A stretch of 47,483 nt of DNA, taken from positions 1-47,483 of the forward strand of contig CAJUKP010000018.1 in the NCBI GenBank assembly GCA_910587165.1, in the 5' to 3' direction. Made by a program: the position numbers and the translations under genes. Positions 8,401-16,563 of this stretch are shown one piece after another. The stretch's first letter is position 1. Each line of letters starts with the position of its first letter. The notes beneath the pieces were generated by a model. That model saw only the letters and a list, made by a program, of their open reading frames with translations, ran no database searches and was not told the DNA's origin. This DNA comes from an uncultured Duncaniella sp. (GTDB lineage: Bacteria; Bacteroidota; Bacteroidia; Bacteroidales; Muribaculaceae).

Positions 8401-9096
8401 ATGAAGAAATTTTACCTCCTTCTCACCGCCCTCCTTGTGGCCGGTGTGGCCAAGGCCAACCTGACCTTCTATCTTGGCGATACCAAGATAGAGCCCAACT
8501 CCACAGTAACCTTCAACGAAGTGCAGAAGGAATTCGTGGGCTTCTGGAACGTGATGATCGCCCCCAAGATCTATGTGGAGTCAGACATCTTCTCCAATAA
8601 GATCAATGTCAACGCCACCTGCACCACCGGACAGTCCGTCCAGATGTGCTATGGAGGATGCCAGGCAGGAACATCCGTCGACAAGACCGTGAAAGCAAAC
8701 GCCAACAACAAGGTTGACCTTGAGTTTGAATTTATCGGTGAGTTTGACAACGAGGCAGACATCCCCACCGACATAACCGTCCACTTCACCGCCCAGGACG
8801 GCAACAAACTCGCCACAAAGCTTGAGTTTGACCTCATTCTCAACTCCGACAAGGCTTCTCTCACCCTCGTCGAGAGCAACGCCAAGCCCGTGCGCTACAC
8901 CTCAGCCGGCCTTGAATACAATCTCGACGGCCGTGCCAACGTGGCCCTCTATGACATCACCGGCCGTCAGGTGCTCAACTTCGCCGCCGAAGGACAGGGC
9001 ACAGTCAACACCCACAGCCTCCACACCGGTATCTACCTCTACTCGGTGCGCACCGCCTCCGGCGCCAAGCACACAGGCAAGATCTACGTGAAATAA
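8401..9096 (+). CDS. Small secreted protein with type IX sorting domain
   Basis: A 231-residue protein with a signal peptide (residues 1-20, AKA|N). Residues about 20-150 form a beta-rich domain of unknown family containing four Cys (ATCTTGQSVQMCYGGCQAG). The last 75 residues carry the type IX C-terminal sorting pattern: VALYDITGRQVLNF, a glycine turn, GIYLYSVRTASGAKHTGKIYVK. ATG 8401 is chosen because it starts the signal peptide and lies 21 bp after the Omp28-like gene; the open frame continues upstream only in an overlapping frame. It is the last gene of the operon and is followed by inverted-repeat element A. Confidence 0.85.
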   Translation: MKKFYLLLTALLVAGVAKANLTFYLGDTKIEPNSTVTFNEVQKEFVGFWNVMIAPKIYVESDIFSNKINVNATCTTGQSVQMCYGGCQAGTSVDKTVKANANNKVDLEFEFIGEFDNEADIPTDITVHFTAQDGNKLATKLEFDLILNSDKASLTLVESNAKPVRYTSAGLEYNLDGRANVALYDITGRQVLNFAAEGQGTVNTHSLHTGIYLYSVRTASGAKHTGKIYVK

Positions 9097-9100
9097 AGGT

Positions 9101-9258
9101 ATTACCTGACAGGATAAGGGTACAAAAGAACAAAGGGACAGAAGAAACAGATTTTTTTGAGCCAGATTGATCAACTGATAATATCTTGACAAAAAAAATA
9201 AAAAATATGTTTCTTCTGTCCCTTTGTTCTTTTGTACCCTTATCCTGATATGTAACTT
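9101..9258. repeat. Long inverted-repeat element, copy A
   Basis: Arms at 9110-9149 and 9208-9247 are perfectly complementary over 40 bp. The inner part has a T-tract facing an A-tract and a CAGATTGATCA core. Partial TTACC/GGTAA-like termini lie outside the arms. It sits right after the operon's last gene and before an independent promoter, so it could terminate the operon transcript. Confidence 0.9.
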
Positions 9259-9322
9259 TTACATCTGACAATGGAGCTATTGCCAAGACTTTGGGTCGAA
9301 AATATGTTTTATAACATAATTC

Positions 9323-9355
9323 TTTAGCATATTTCAAAAACTTTTCTTACCTTTG
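9323..9355 (+). promoter_or_regulatory. Promoter of the two-sORF unit
   Basis: TACCTTTG (9348-9355) followed by GCAGCG is a typical Bacteroidota -7 region; a weaker TTTA lies at 9323-9326, 21 bp upstream. It would give a leader of about 80-90 nt before the first small open frame of the unit. Confidence 0.7.
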
Positions 9356-9416
9356 CAGCGTTTTAAAGACAGATAAAGAGAGAGATCAGGAGCAGCAGAG
9401 GCTCGCCCTACTCTCC

Positions 9417-9452
9417 ATGAGTTTCCAATATATAATATATAAAATGTTATGA
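9417..9452 (+). other. Possible 11-residue leader peptide
   Basis: ATG 9417 opens a short frame, MSFQYIIYKML, whose TGA overlaps the ATG of the next small frame (ATGA at 9449-9452). Such overlap suggests translational coupling, but a frame this short can arise by chance. Confidence 0.25.
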
Positions 9453-9583
9453 TTATGCTTATGTCTGTTTCTTTCAAGGCCTTCCGTGCCGACGTCAAAA
9501 ACTGTCTTCACACACTCGCTAATTCTGACAGCTACCGCACCACCGGTGACTGTATGATGCGTAAAGACGAGTCGCACGATTGA
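9449..9583 (+). CDS. Small protein, 44 residues, unknown
   Basis: An open frame of 44 residues (begins MIMLMSVSFKAFRADVKNCL, ends DCMMRKDESHD) behind a clear promoter and ahead of a rho-independent terminator. Codon choice (GCC, GAC, CTC, CGC, ACC) resembles neighbouring genes. The composition, with a short amphipathic N-terminal half and a charged tail, looks protein-like and not random. Alternative in-frame ATGs lie at 9455 and 9461. I do not recognise the family. The transcript might also act as an RNA. Confidence 0.5.
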   Translation: MIMLMSVSFKAFRADVKNCLHTLANSDSYRTTGDCMMRKDESHD

Positions 9584-9663
9584 GCCGCCCCACCGGTGCA
9601 GCACACGCGCTGCAATGACACCAAACACTAAAGATGTTGAACCTTTAAAACTCACACATCACT

Positions 9664-9738
9664 ATGAAACTATCAAAAACATATCGCCGTGTCCGCGATT
9701 GGTATCGCGAATCGGCAGCGCTCCTCTATCACATCTGA
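9664..9738 (+). CDS. Small basic protein, 24 residues, unknown
   Basis: An open frame of 24 residues starting MKLSKTYRRVRDWYRESAAL, rich in Arg and aromatic residues and probably helical. It lies 80 bp after the 44-residue frame in the same promoter-terminator unit, and its codon use is like that of neighbouring genes. Very short frames are weak evidence on their own; the unit around it is the main support. Confidence 0.4.
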   Translation: MKLSKTYRRVRDWYRESAALLYHI

Positions 9739-9825
9739 ACAGGAGCCAACCACAGACCTGAACAGAAGGGGAGTGCCCGTCAGGCCACTTTTCCAAACGA
9801 ATAAAGAAAAACATTTTACTTTAGG

Positions 9826-9853
9826 AAATCGTGCTCGGCCACGATTTTTTTTT
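9826..9853 (+). terminator. Terminator of the two-sORF unit
   Basis: A perfect 8 bp stem AAATCGTG/CACGATTT with a 6 nt loop, followed by a T run. It closes the unit that starts at promoter 9323-9355. Confidence 0.88.
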
Positions 9854-9859
9854 GCCCTG

Positions 9860-9999
9860 CTTGTCGGGAAAAGGATACATAGGGACATAAGGGCAGAAGA
9901 AACAAAATTTTTATTTTTTTAATCAGTCTGTTTATCAGAACTAAAATAAATTTTTGTTTCTTCTGCCCTTATGTCCCTATGTATCCTTTTCCTGACAAG
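9860..9999. repeat. Long inverted-repeat element, copy B
   Basis: Arms at 9860-9907 and 9952-9999 match over 48 bp with one G-T pair. The inner part has T- and A-tracts and AATCAGTCTG. It begins 6 bp after the sORF terminator and ends about 65 bp before the -33 region of the next gene. Confidence 0.9.
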
Positions 10000-10062
10000 T
10001 GTAACCATTCCCTGACCGCCAGACCAAAATAATCTGTTATTTTTGTATTTTTTCAATTAAAA

Positions 10063-10095
10063 ATTGTCAATTCTTATATTTTTTACATACCTTTG
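10063..10095 (+). promoter_or_regulatory. Promoter of gene 10134
   Basis: ATTG (10063-10066), a 21 bp spacer and TACCTTTG (10088-10095), 38 bp before the start codon. Confidence 0.75.
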
Positions 10096-10133
10096 CCACA
10101 CATTCATCACATTAACCGATAAAATCAAACTAA

Positions 10134-11828
10134 ATGAAGAAGCTTTTACTCTTCACCGCTCTCGGCTCACTCGCCCTTGGCGCCATGGCCCAGAGCACCC
10201 CGCTCCATCTCGAGAACTTCTATGTAAACAGCATCTCGTCTAACGGACGCTACATCTCGAGCAAGACCGATATGTCCTACTCGCTCTACGACCTGGAAAC
10301 ACGTAAAATGATCTACACCGCGGAAGGGGATGAAATCGGCGGCGGTCAGGCCCGCTCGATTTCCGACAACGGCATCCTGCTTTGCAGCGACTACAACACT
10401 GCCTGGTACGTGATCGACGGCAAGGAGATCCATCCTGAAGTCCTCAGCCCATATCCCATCTCATCCATCTGCGCCATCACCCCTGACGGAAAGAATGTAT
10501 GCGGACTTGTGACCAACCTCCAGCAGGGCGACATCATGAACTCCATCCAGTATCTCCCTTACGTGGCCACAATCACCGATGGCGTGATGAGCGAACTGGA
10601 GTTCCTTCCGTTCCCTGAAAAAGACTACACGAACCGCACCATCCAATGGGCTTCGGCAGTCTCTCTGAGCGACGACGGCACCAAAGTGATCGGCCTCGTG
10701 ACCGACTATGCAGGTATGTTTCTCTATCCCATTCTATATACCAAGGGTGAGGATGGCAAGTGGACATACGACCTCATCACCGAGCAATACATCAACCCCA
10801 ACGGAATAGAGCTTCCCGAAGATCCGGGAGAACCCAAGAGCTGGACAAATTTCGCCACCCCCGAGGAGGTAGCCGCCTACAACGCCGCCATGGAAAAATG
10901 GCAGACCGAGACCCCGTCGGACTATAGCCTATATCCCAATTGGGAAGATTACCTGACCGATGCTGAGAAAGAAGCCTGGAATGCCTATGCCAAAGAGTTC
11001 AACGAAAACCAGACCATATTCTACGACACTTACAACCGTATTATCGAAGAGTCTCTCAGCTTCAACCAGAATATCATATATCTCTCTCCTGACGGCAATA
11101 AGGTAGCAGCCTCCGGCATTGTATATGTCGATACCGAAGATCCTTGGTCAGGCGAGACCATTTTGAGTCCATTCACTGAGGTATGCGAGATAAACCTTGT
11201 CGACAATAGCATCGAGCTCCTTGATTTCACCTCGGAGATCGCACCCAGCTGTATCCTCAATGACGGCACAACCATGGCCAGTACACTTCCCAACTTCTTC
11301 GATCCTACACCACAGACTTCTTATATAATCGAGAAGGGTGAGACTATCACACCGCTCCTCGACTACATCGCAGTCCTCAATCCCGAATGGGCTACTTGGT
11401 ATAAGAATAATTTCACTTATCATGAAGAGGTAGGCTACGATCCTGACACTTATGAGCCTATCATGGGTGATGTGACCTATACCGGTTATCCCTACAGCAG
11501 CACTGACGGCAGCGTGATAGCCACTTCGTTCCAGAACTGGTATCTTGATGTCCCCTACAACACTGTCATCTTCACAGGTGTCACCACAGGTGTCGCTAAC
11601 GTCGCCATTGACGGAGCCGACGACCTCACAGTCAAAGGCGCCAAGGGCGGCATGATCTTCGTGGCCGGAGCACCCGCCGATGTGACCGTCTATGACCTCA
11701 GCGGACGCGTAGTCTTCGCTGCCGATGCAGTGGAGGCAAGCGTAGCCACCGGCCTCAACTCCGGAGTCTACGTGATCAAAGCAACCGCCGGAAACGGAAA
11801 GACCGTAACTGAGAAGGTAGCCTTCTAA
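10134..11828 (+). CDS. Large secreted protein with type IX sorting domain
   Basis: A 564-residue protein with a signal peptide (residues 1-19, GAMAQ). Short repeats of the form SISDNGILLCSDYN, ITPDGKNVCGL, LSDDGTKVIGL and LSPDGNKVAASG resemble beta-propeller blades. A helical insertion at about 220-310 is rich in Glu, Trp and Ala. The end (ADVTVYDLSGRVVFAAD, then GLNSGVYVIKATAGNGKTV and EKVAF) is a type IX C-terminal sorting domain. It is therefore probably exported to the cell surface. The ligand or enzyme activity is not recognisable. It is monocistronic between its own promoter and inverted-repeat element C. Confidence 0.82.
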   Translation: MKKLLLFTALGSLALGAMAQSTPLHLENFYVNSISSNGRYISSKTDMSYSLYDLETRKMIYTAEGDEIGGGQARSISDNGILLCSDYNTAWYVIDGKEIHPEVLSPYPISSICAITPDGKNVCGLVTNLQQGDIMNSIQYLPYVATITDGVMSELEFLPFPEKDYTNRTIQWASAVSLSDDGTKVIGLVTDYAGMFLYPILYTKGEDGKWTYDLITEQYINPNGIELPEDPGEPKSWTNFATPEEVAAYNAAMEKWQTETPSDYSLYPNWEDYLTDAEKEAWNAYAKEFNENQTIFYDTYNRIIEESLSFNQNIIYLSPDGNKVAASGIVYVDTEDPWSGETILSPFTEVCEINLVDNSIELLDFTSEIAPSCILNDGTTMASTLPNFFDPTPQTSYIIEKGETITPLLDYIAVLNPEWATWYKNNFTYHEEVGYDPDTYEPIMGDVTYTGYPYSSTDGSVIATSFQNWYLDVPYNTVIFTGVTTGVANVAIDGADDLTVKGAKGGMIFVAGAPADVTVYDLSGRVVFAADAVEASVATGLNSGVYVIKATAGNGKTVTEKVAF

Positions 11829-11840
11829 AAGATCACCTGA

Positions 11841-11995
11841 AGTTACCGATCAGTACAAGGGTACATAGGAACAAAAGACAAAAAGAAACAGATTTTTTTA
11901 TTTTTTGTTCAGATATAATCAGTCTGATGAATCTGAATCCAATAAAAAATCTGTTTCTTTTTGTCTTTTGTTCCTATGTACCCTTCTCCTATTAG
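11841..11995. repeat. Long inverted-repeat element, copy C
   Basis: Arms at 11857-11898 and 11944-11985 pair perfectly over 42 bp, including T and A tracts. The left flank keeps AGTTACCGATCAG, the conserved terminus seen in copies E and F. An inner stem TTCAGAT/ATCTGAA surrounds AATCAGTCTGATGA. It lies 12 bp after the end of gene 10134. Confidence 0.9.
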
Positions 11996-12079
11996 GCAAC
12001 TTTACACACAGTCAAAAAGCCCAATTTTTAGCAATTTTCACGGAAAAACACACTTTCTCGTAATTTTTTTGCTCTAAAA

Positions 12080-12111
12080 TTTGCACAGTATGCAAAAACC
12101 CCCTACCTTTG
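12080..12111 (+). promoter_or_regulatory. Promoter of tRNA-Asp
   Basis: TTTG (12080-12083), a 20 bp spacer and TACCTTTG (12104-12111), about 41 bp before the tRNA. Confidence 0.85.
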
Positions 12112-12152
12112 CACTCGTTAAACGGAACTAACCGTTACACCTCAAAAACCTT

Positions 12153-12226
12153 GGTGTGGTAGTTCAGCTGGTTAGAATACCTGCCTGTCACGCAGGGGGT
12201 CGCGGGTTCGAGTCCCGTCCATACCG
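12153..12226 (+). tRNA. tRNA-Asp (GTC)
   Basis: Acceptor GGTGTGG (12153-12159) pairs with CCATACC (12219-12225) with one G-T pair. Anticodon stem CCTGC/GCAGG encloses CTGTCAC with anticodon GTC at 12187-12189. The T-arm is GCGGG/CCCGT around TTCGAGT with one G-T pair. CCA is not encoded. Confidence 0.96.
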
Positions 12227-12239
12227 CTGAGGAGAGAGG

Positions 12240-12289
12240 AGAATGAGTAATTGTTGAACTTCGGTTCTTCGTTACTCATTCTTTTTTTT
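12240..12289 (+). terminator. Terminator of tRNA-Asp
   Basis: Stem AGAATGAGTAA (12240-12250) with TTACTCATTCT (12272-12282), an inner GAAC-TTCG-GTTC hairpin with a UUCG tetraloop, then eight T. The last T residues also supply the -33 TTTG (12287-12290) of the next promoter. Confidence 0.92.
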
Positions 12290-12318
12290 GTATACCCCGC
12301 ACAAAATGCCTATCTTTG
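12287..12318 (+). promoter_or_regulatory. Promoter of gene 12499
   Basis: TTTG (12287-12290), a 20 bp spacer and TATCTTTG (12311-12318). Transcription should start near 12325, giving a leader of about 170 nt that contains inverted-repeat element D. Confidence 0.85.
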
Positions 12319-12335
12319 CAAAAGTAGCAACAAAG

Positions 12336-12470
12336 TTACAGATCAGGAAAAGGATACAAACGGACAGAAGTTCAAAAAGAGACAGACTTTTTAATCAGTC
12401 TGATGAATCTGAATCAAAAAAATATTTTTGTTCCTTTTGGACCTCTGTCATTTCGTATTCTTCCGGTCAA
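12336..12470. repeat. Long inverted-repeat element, copy D (decayed)
   Basis: Left side GTTACAGATCAGGAAAAGGATAC and following, right side up to CGTATTCTTCCGGTCAA. The arms align with several mismatches and a 2 bp gap, unlike the near-perfect other copies. The core AATCAGTCTGATGAATCTGA is identical to copy C about 480 bp upstream. It lies wholly within the predicted 5' leader of gene 12499. Confidence 0.75.
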
Positions 12471-12498
12471 TTCAACACATAAACCAACCATATCCCCA

Positions 12499-14868
12499 AT
12501 GAAAGGACTTTACACCTTTTTCCTGAGCACAGCGATAGCCCTATCCGCCACAGCACAGGACGCCTCTCTTCTCGGGAGGAAGCTTGTCTCAGAGACACCG
12601 GTGACACCCATGGTGGTCACCGCCCCGCAAAACGGCAGTAACCTTCCCGCCCCGGCACTCAAGAAACTGCCCGGCATGAGACACACAGCCAACACAGTGA
12701 TCAATCCGGCCTCATCGCGCCGCCACGCGCCCCGCGCCGCAGCCGACGGCAGTGTCGTATTCAGTGAAAGCTTCGAGAACAACCCCGGCACCGACTACAC
12801 ATGGCTCCCCGAAGGATGGTCACGCCAAATCAACGATGAGGAAAGCTATGGCGACCTCTACAAATGGTTTCCCTACGCTCCCGCCAGATACGGATTGAAC
12901 TTAGGCGCCGACGGAATGTACACGATGACCATCTTCGCAGGAAACGCCCAACAGGATGCATGGCTCATCACACCGGAGATCAACGTAGGCACCGGCATGG
13001 AGCTCAACTTCCTTGTCTACTACCAGCCCTTCTACTTCTTTGACGGCAGCGCCGGCAAGGTCGACTGGGACAACATGGAGTTCATCGGCGAACCCACCGT
13101 GGTCAACACCATCAAGGTGATGATCAAAGCCGATGGCGGAGAATGGCAGGAAGCCCTCGACCTCTCCAGACAATGGGAAGGGATGACCATGCTCGAGCTC
13201 TTCGAAAACAATCCCACCTCAATGATGCGCCAGAGCGTCAGCCTCGCCGACTATGCGGGAAAGACCATCCAGGTAGCATTCCGCTACATGAACAACGACG
13301 GTGAGTTTGACTCAGCGTTCATCGACGCCGTAACTGTGGGCCATCCCTCACTTGACCAGGTGCACTTCGACCAGCCGTTCGAGACCCTCTTCTGGGGACA
13401 TGACCGCCAGCCCGGCGGAGCGTTTGTCAACGCCGATGTGGCCCAGTATCCCGTCTACAGCCCGATCACCTGGTATAACACATCGCCCTACTACGACTTC
13501 ACCCCCGACTACACATGGAGCTACTGTGTCAATCCCAAGCCCGAGGAATGGGCCACAGACAACAATCCCGACCAGCTCACCGTGACCTACAAGCCCAACT
13601 ACACCGACGCCAACACCACCCGCAACAACCTCTACTATCCACCCACACTCACGGCATCGGCTCCGGGCTATTCTGACGGCACCTACAAGCCCTCTTACTC
13701 ATTCCTGCAGGCAGGAGGCCGTCCGGAGATGGGCGAGCCGTCAGAAGACCCCAATATGCGTCTGGGACTGCTTCCCTTCTCCGCCGCACAGGGCAATCTC
13801 AGCTTCCTGAGCCGCGAGCTCATCTTCGGCGAGCCCGTGACACCCTATTTCGGCAAATCGGAATACACCGACATGATCTGGTTCAATGAGACATTCCCCG
13901 GCGAGGATCCCGTGGAGAGCGGCTACAGCTCCTACATCGACGGTGTGCTCAATTTCATCTACCCCGCATCCTCACCCCTTGTGGTCGACGGCGTACACAT
14001 GCTGGCCTATTCAAAGCATCAGCCCGACGCCGAGCTGAAGCTTGAGATCTATTTCCTCGGCGAGGACTACACCCTCGACCTCAACTATCCCGAAGAGGCA
14101 CAGAAACAGCTTCTGGCCACAGCAACCTGCAAGGGCTCCGACTTCATCACCACCGAGGCCACCACATACGCCGACCTCGCCACAATCCCGTTTGATTTCG
14201 ACAAGCCCGTGGTGCTCGACCAGAGCCACACCGCCTACGTCGTGATCATCACCGGATTCCACTCCGACAAGTTCGAATACTTCGCAGCCCTCCAGAACTC
14301 GGTCAACCACCCCGACGAGATGAACTTCTCATACGGAGTGAAGCATAACCACTACGACGGCAGGCACCAGATCAGCCTCTACCCGATGGCTTATGTGGAG
14401 AGCGAGGACGGCCCCAGCTACACTGCCTTCGCCATCAACCTGCTCGGCACCTACCCGTATCTCGAGAGCGAGACCACCGAGGTGACCGTCCCGGCCGACG
14501 GCACACCCGTCACTGTTGAGCTCGACAGCTACTATCCCGCCGAGGATCTCAAGCTCAGCCAGGTGGCAGGTCTTGAAGCGACCGTAAGCGGCCGCTACGG
14601 CAAGACCCTCCTCACCCTGAGCCATAATGCCGCCACCGTGATCATCGACGGCACTCTCGACATCACAGCCCCCGGTGTGAGCCACAGCATCAAGGTCAGC
14701 GAAAGCACCACCGGCATCAACGGCATCATCACAGACAGCACCTCCGGGGAGATCGAGGCCGTCTACACCGTGGCCGGACAGCAGGTGAGCACCGCATCGC
14801 CCCTCGCCCCCGGCATCTACGTAGTACGCTACACCGACGGATCGACAGCCAAGACCGTGGTGAAATAA
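12499..14868 (+). CDS. Large secreted adhesin-like protein, type IX cargo
   Basis: A 789-residue protein with a signal peptide (MKGLYTFFLSTAIALSATAQ). Residues about 85-270 look like a choice-of-anchor J/cleaved-adhesin jelly-roll domain: VVFSESFENNPG, TWLPEGWSR, DAWLITPEINVG, VAFRYMNNDGEFDSAFIDAVTVG. A long beta-rich middle follows. The end (AVYTVAGQQVSTASPLAPGI, then YVVRYTDGSTAKTVVK) is a type IX sorting domain. It is probably displayed on or released from the surface; the substrate is unknown. An in-frame ATG at 12403 would add 32 residues encoded by repeat element D and remove the signal peptide from the N-terminus, so ATG 12499 is preferred. Confidence 0.82.
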   Translation: MKGLYTFFLSTAIALSATAQDASLLGRKLVSETPVTPMVVTAPQNGSNLPAPALKKLPGMRHTANTVINPASSRRHAPRAAADGSVVFSESFENNPGTDYTWLPEGWSRQINDEESYGDLYKWFPYAPARYGLNLGADGMYTMTIFAGNAQQDAWLITPEINVGTGMELNFLVYYQPFYFFDGSAGKVDWDNMEFIGEPTVVNTIKVMIKADGGEWQEALDLSRQWEGMTMLELFENNPTSMMRQSVSLADYAGKTIQVAFRYMNNDGEFDSAFIDAVTVGHPSLDQVHFDQPFETLFWGHDRQPGGAFVNADVAQYPVYSPITWYNTSPYYDFTPDYTWSYCVNPKPEEWATDNNPDQLTVTYKPNYTDANTTRNNLYYPPTLTASAPGYSDGTYKPSYSFLQAGGRPEMGEPSEDPNMRLGLLPFSAAQGNLSFLSRELIFGEPVTPYFGKSEYTDMIWFNETFPGEDPVESGYSSYIDGVLNFIYPASSPLVVDGVHMLAYSKHQPDAELKLEIYFLGEDYTLDLNYPEEAQKQLLATATCKGSDFITTEATTYADLATIPFDFDKPVVLDQSHTAYVVIITGFHSDKFEYFAALQNSVNHPDEMNFSYGVKHNHYDGRHQISLYPMAYVESEDGPSYTAFAINLLGTYPYLESETTEVTVPADGTPVTVELDSYYPAEDLKLSQVAGLEATVSGRYGKTLLTLSHNAATVIIDGTLDITAPGVSHSIKVSESTTGINGIITDSTSGEIEAVYTVAGQQVSTASPLAPGIYVVRYTDGSTAKTVVK

Positions 14869-14892
14869 CTCCCCGCAACAACCGGCTACTGA

Positions 14893-14974
14893 CCGGAAGA
14901 CACTGAAGAGGGAAGAATACAGGAGACAAATAAACGTCCGTTTCCTGCATTCTTCCCTCTTCTGTGCCTTCCGG
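14893..14974 (+). terminator. Long imperfect hairpin after gene 12499
   Basis: The 32 bp arms 14893-14924 and 14943-14974 (CCGGAAG...CTTCCGG) match at 29 positions, with a small AAACG/CGTTT hairpin inside. No strong T run follows. It lies 24 bp after the stop codon and 2 bp before the next promoter. Its sequence is unrelated to elements A-F. Confidence 0.7.
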
Positions 14975-14976
14975 CC

Positions 14977-15007
14977 TTTGCATATTAACGGAAAATCATT
15001 AAATTTG
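14977..15007 (+). promoter_or_regulatory. Promoter of the peptide-transporter operon
   Basis: TTTG (14977-14980), a 19 bp spacer and TAAATTTG (15000-15007), 32 bp before the start codon. Confidence 0.8.
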
Positions 15008-15039
15008 CACACCAATCCATTCACACCCAACCCAACGTT

Positions 15040-16563
15040 ATGTTCAAGAACCACCCCAAGGGTCTCATCCCCGCCGCTCTGAGCAACATGGGCGAACGCT
15101 TCGGCTACTATATCATGAACGCCGTGCTCGTGTTATTCCTGTGCTCCAAATTCGGCCTCACCGAAGAGACATCGACTCTCATCTACTCATTCTTCTATGC
15201 CGGTATCTATGTGCTCAGCCTCGTGGGAGGCTACATAGCCGACAAGACCCAGAACTACAAAAGCACCATCATAGCCGGTCTGCTCGTCATGACCCTCGGC
15301 TACATCGTGCTGGCGGTGCCCGTGCTCGCCACCTCAGAGAACACCACATGGCTCCTCACCCTCACCTGCGCCGCCCTCTTCTTCATAGCGTTCGGCAACG
15401 GCCTGTTCAAGGGTAATCTCCAGGCCATCGTGGGCCAGCTCTACGACAATCCCCGCTACAGCGCCCAGCGCGACTCGGGATTCCAGATCTTCTACGTGTT
15501 CATCAACATCGGCGGTGTCGTGGCCCCCTTCGTAGCCCCCATGCTCCGCAGCTGGTGGCTCAACGCCAACGAGATGGCCTACAACGCATCATTCCCGGCC
15601 CTCTGCCACGAGTATCTGAGCGTCACCGATTCGATGAACGAGGAGAATGTCAACAACCTCTATGCCCTCGCCTCACAGGTGGGCTATCAGACCGGCCATG
15701 ACATCCAGGCCTTCTGCACCCAGTATCTCGACGTGTTCAACACCGGCATCCACTACTCTTTCATAGCCTCCGTGGCCGCGATGCTCCTCTCGCTCTGCAT
15801 CTTCATCATCACCAAGAAAGGCCTCCCCAACCCCGCCCGCAAGGAAGAGGCTGTAGCCGCCTCCTATACAGCTGAAGAGAAAGCCGCCATGGCCAAGGAG
15901 ATCAAGCAGAGAATGTATGCGCTCTTCGCCGTGCTCGGCATAGCCATCTTCTTCTGGTTCTCATTCCACCAGAACGGCACCTCCATGTCGCTCTTCGCCC
16001 GCGACTTCGTGGACACCTCCACAATAGCTCCGGAGATCTGGCAGGCGGTCAACCCCTTCTTCGTCATCGTGCTCACCCCCGTCATCATCCTCCTCTTCAG
16101 CTCGCTGGCCCGCAAAGGCAAGGAGATCTCGACTCCCCGCAAGATCGGCATCGGCATGGGTCTGGCAGGTATCGCCTACCTCTTCATGACCATCTACTCA
16201 TGGTATATGGGCTACCCCTCGGGCACCGAGTTCCGCGCTCTCCCCGAAGCAGCCAAAGCCGGTATGATCTCAGGCCCCTGGGTGCTCATCGTCTACTACT
16301 TCTTCATGACCGTGGCCGAGCTCTTCATCTCACCCCTCGGGCTCTCGTTCGTATCCAAGGTGGCCCCCAAACATATGCAGGGTCTCTGCCAGGGCCTCTG
16401 GCTTGGTGCGACAGCCGTCGGCAATCTCCTGCTCTGGATCGGCCCGCTCATCTACAACAAGGCCCCCATCGAAGTGGCCTGGGCGGTGTTCCTCGCTGTC
16501 TGCCTCATCTCCATGGGCATCATGTTCGGCATGGTCAAGTGGCTTGAACGAGTGACAGCCTGA
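15040..16563 (+). CDS. POT family proton-coupled peptide transporter
   Basis: A 507-residue polytopic membrane protein of the PTR/POT branch of the major facilitator superfamily. The proton-coupling motif lies at the start (NMGERFGYY, ExxERFxYY-like, around residues 16-24), followed by the PTR2 signature regions GGYIADKTQNYKS and FGNGLFKGNLQAIVGQLY, and FQIFYVFINIGG. About a dozen hydrophobic segments are visible. It should import di- and tripeptides at the inner membrane. Its stop codon overlaps the ATG of the next gene by one base (TGATG), indicating a two-gene operon. Confidence 0.9.
   Translation: MFKNHPKGLIPAALSNMGERFGYYIMNAVLVLFLCSKFGLTEETSTLIYSFFYAGIYVLSLVGGYIADKTQNYKSTIIAGLLVMTLGYIVLAVPVLATSENTTWLLTLTCAALFFIAFGNGLFKGNLQAIVGQLYDNPRYSAQRDSGFQIFYVFINIGGVVAPFVAPMLRSWWLNANEMAYNASFPALCHEYLSVTDSMNEENVNNLYALASQVGYQTGHDIQAFCTQYLDVFNTGIHYSFIASVAAMLLSLCIFIITKKGLPNPARKEEAVAASYTAEEKAAMAKEIKQRMYALFAVLGIAIFFWFSFHQNGTSMSLFARDFVDTSTIAPEIWQAVNPFFVIVLTPVIILLFSSLARKGKEISTPRKIGIGMGLAGIAYLFMTIYSWYMGYPSGTEFRALPEAAKAGMISGPWVLIVYYFFMTVAELFISPLGLSFVSKVAPKHMQGLCQGLWLGATAVGNLLLWIGPLIYNKAPIEVAWAVFLAVCLISMGIMFGMVKWLERVTA

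Noticed and set aside
9386..9655. 89-residue minus-strand frame opposite the sORF unit
   Set aside because: No promoter on that strand, and the plus strand has a complete promoter-terminator unit.
9101..12470. Possible CRISPR array from repeated motifs
   Set aside because: The motifs are paired arms of inverted repeats separated by genes, not direct repeats with regular spacers, and no cas gene is present.
12403..12498. Upstream ATG start for the adhesin-like gene
   Set aside because: The extension is encoded by repeat element D and would bury the signal peptide; ATG 12499 starts a normal one.
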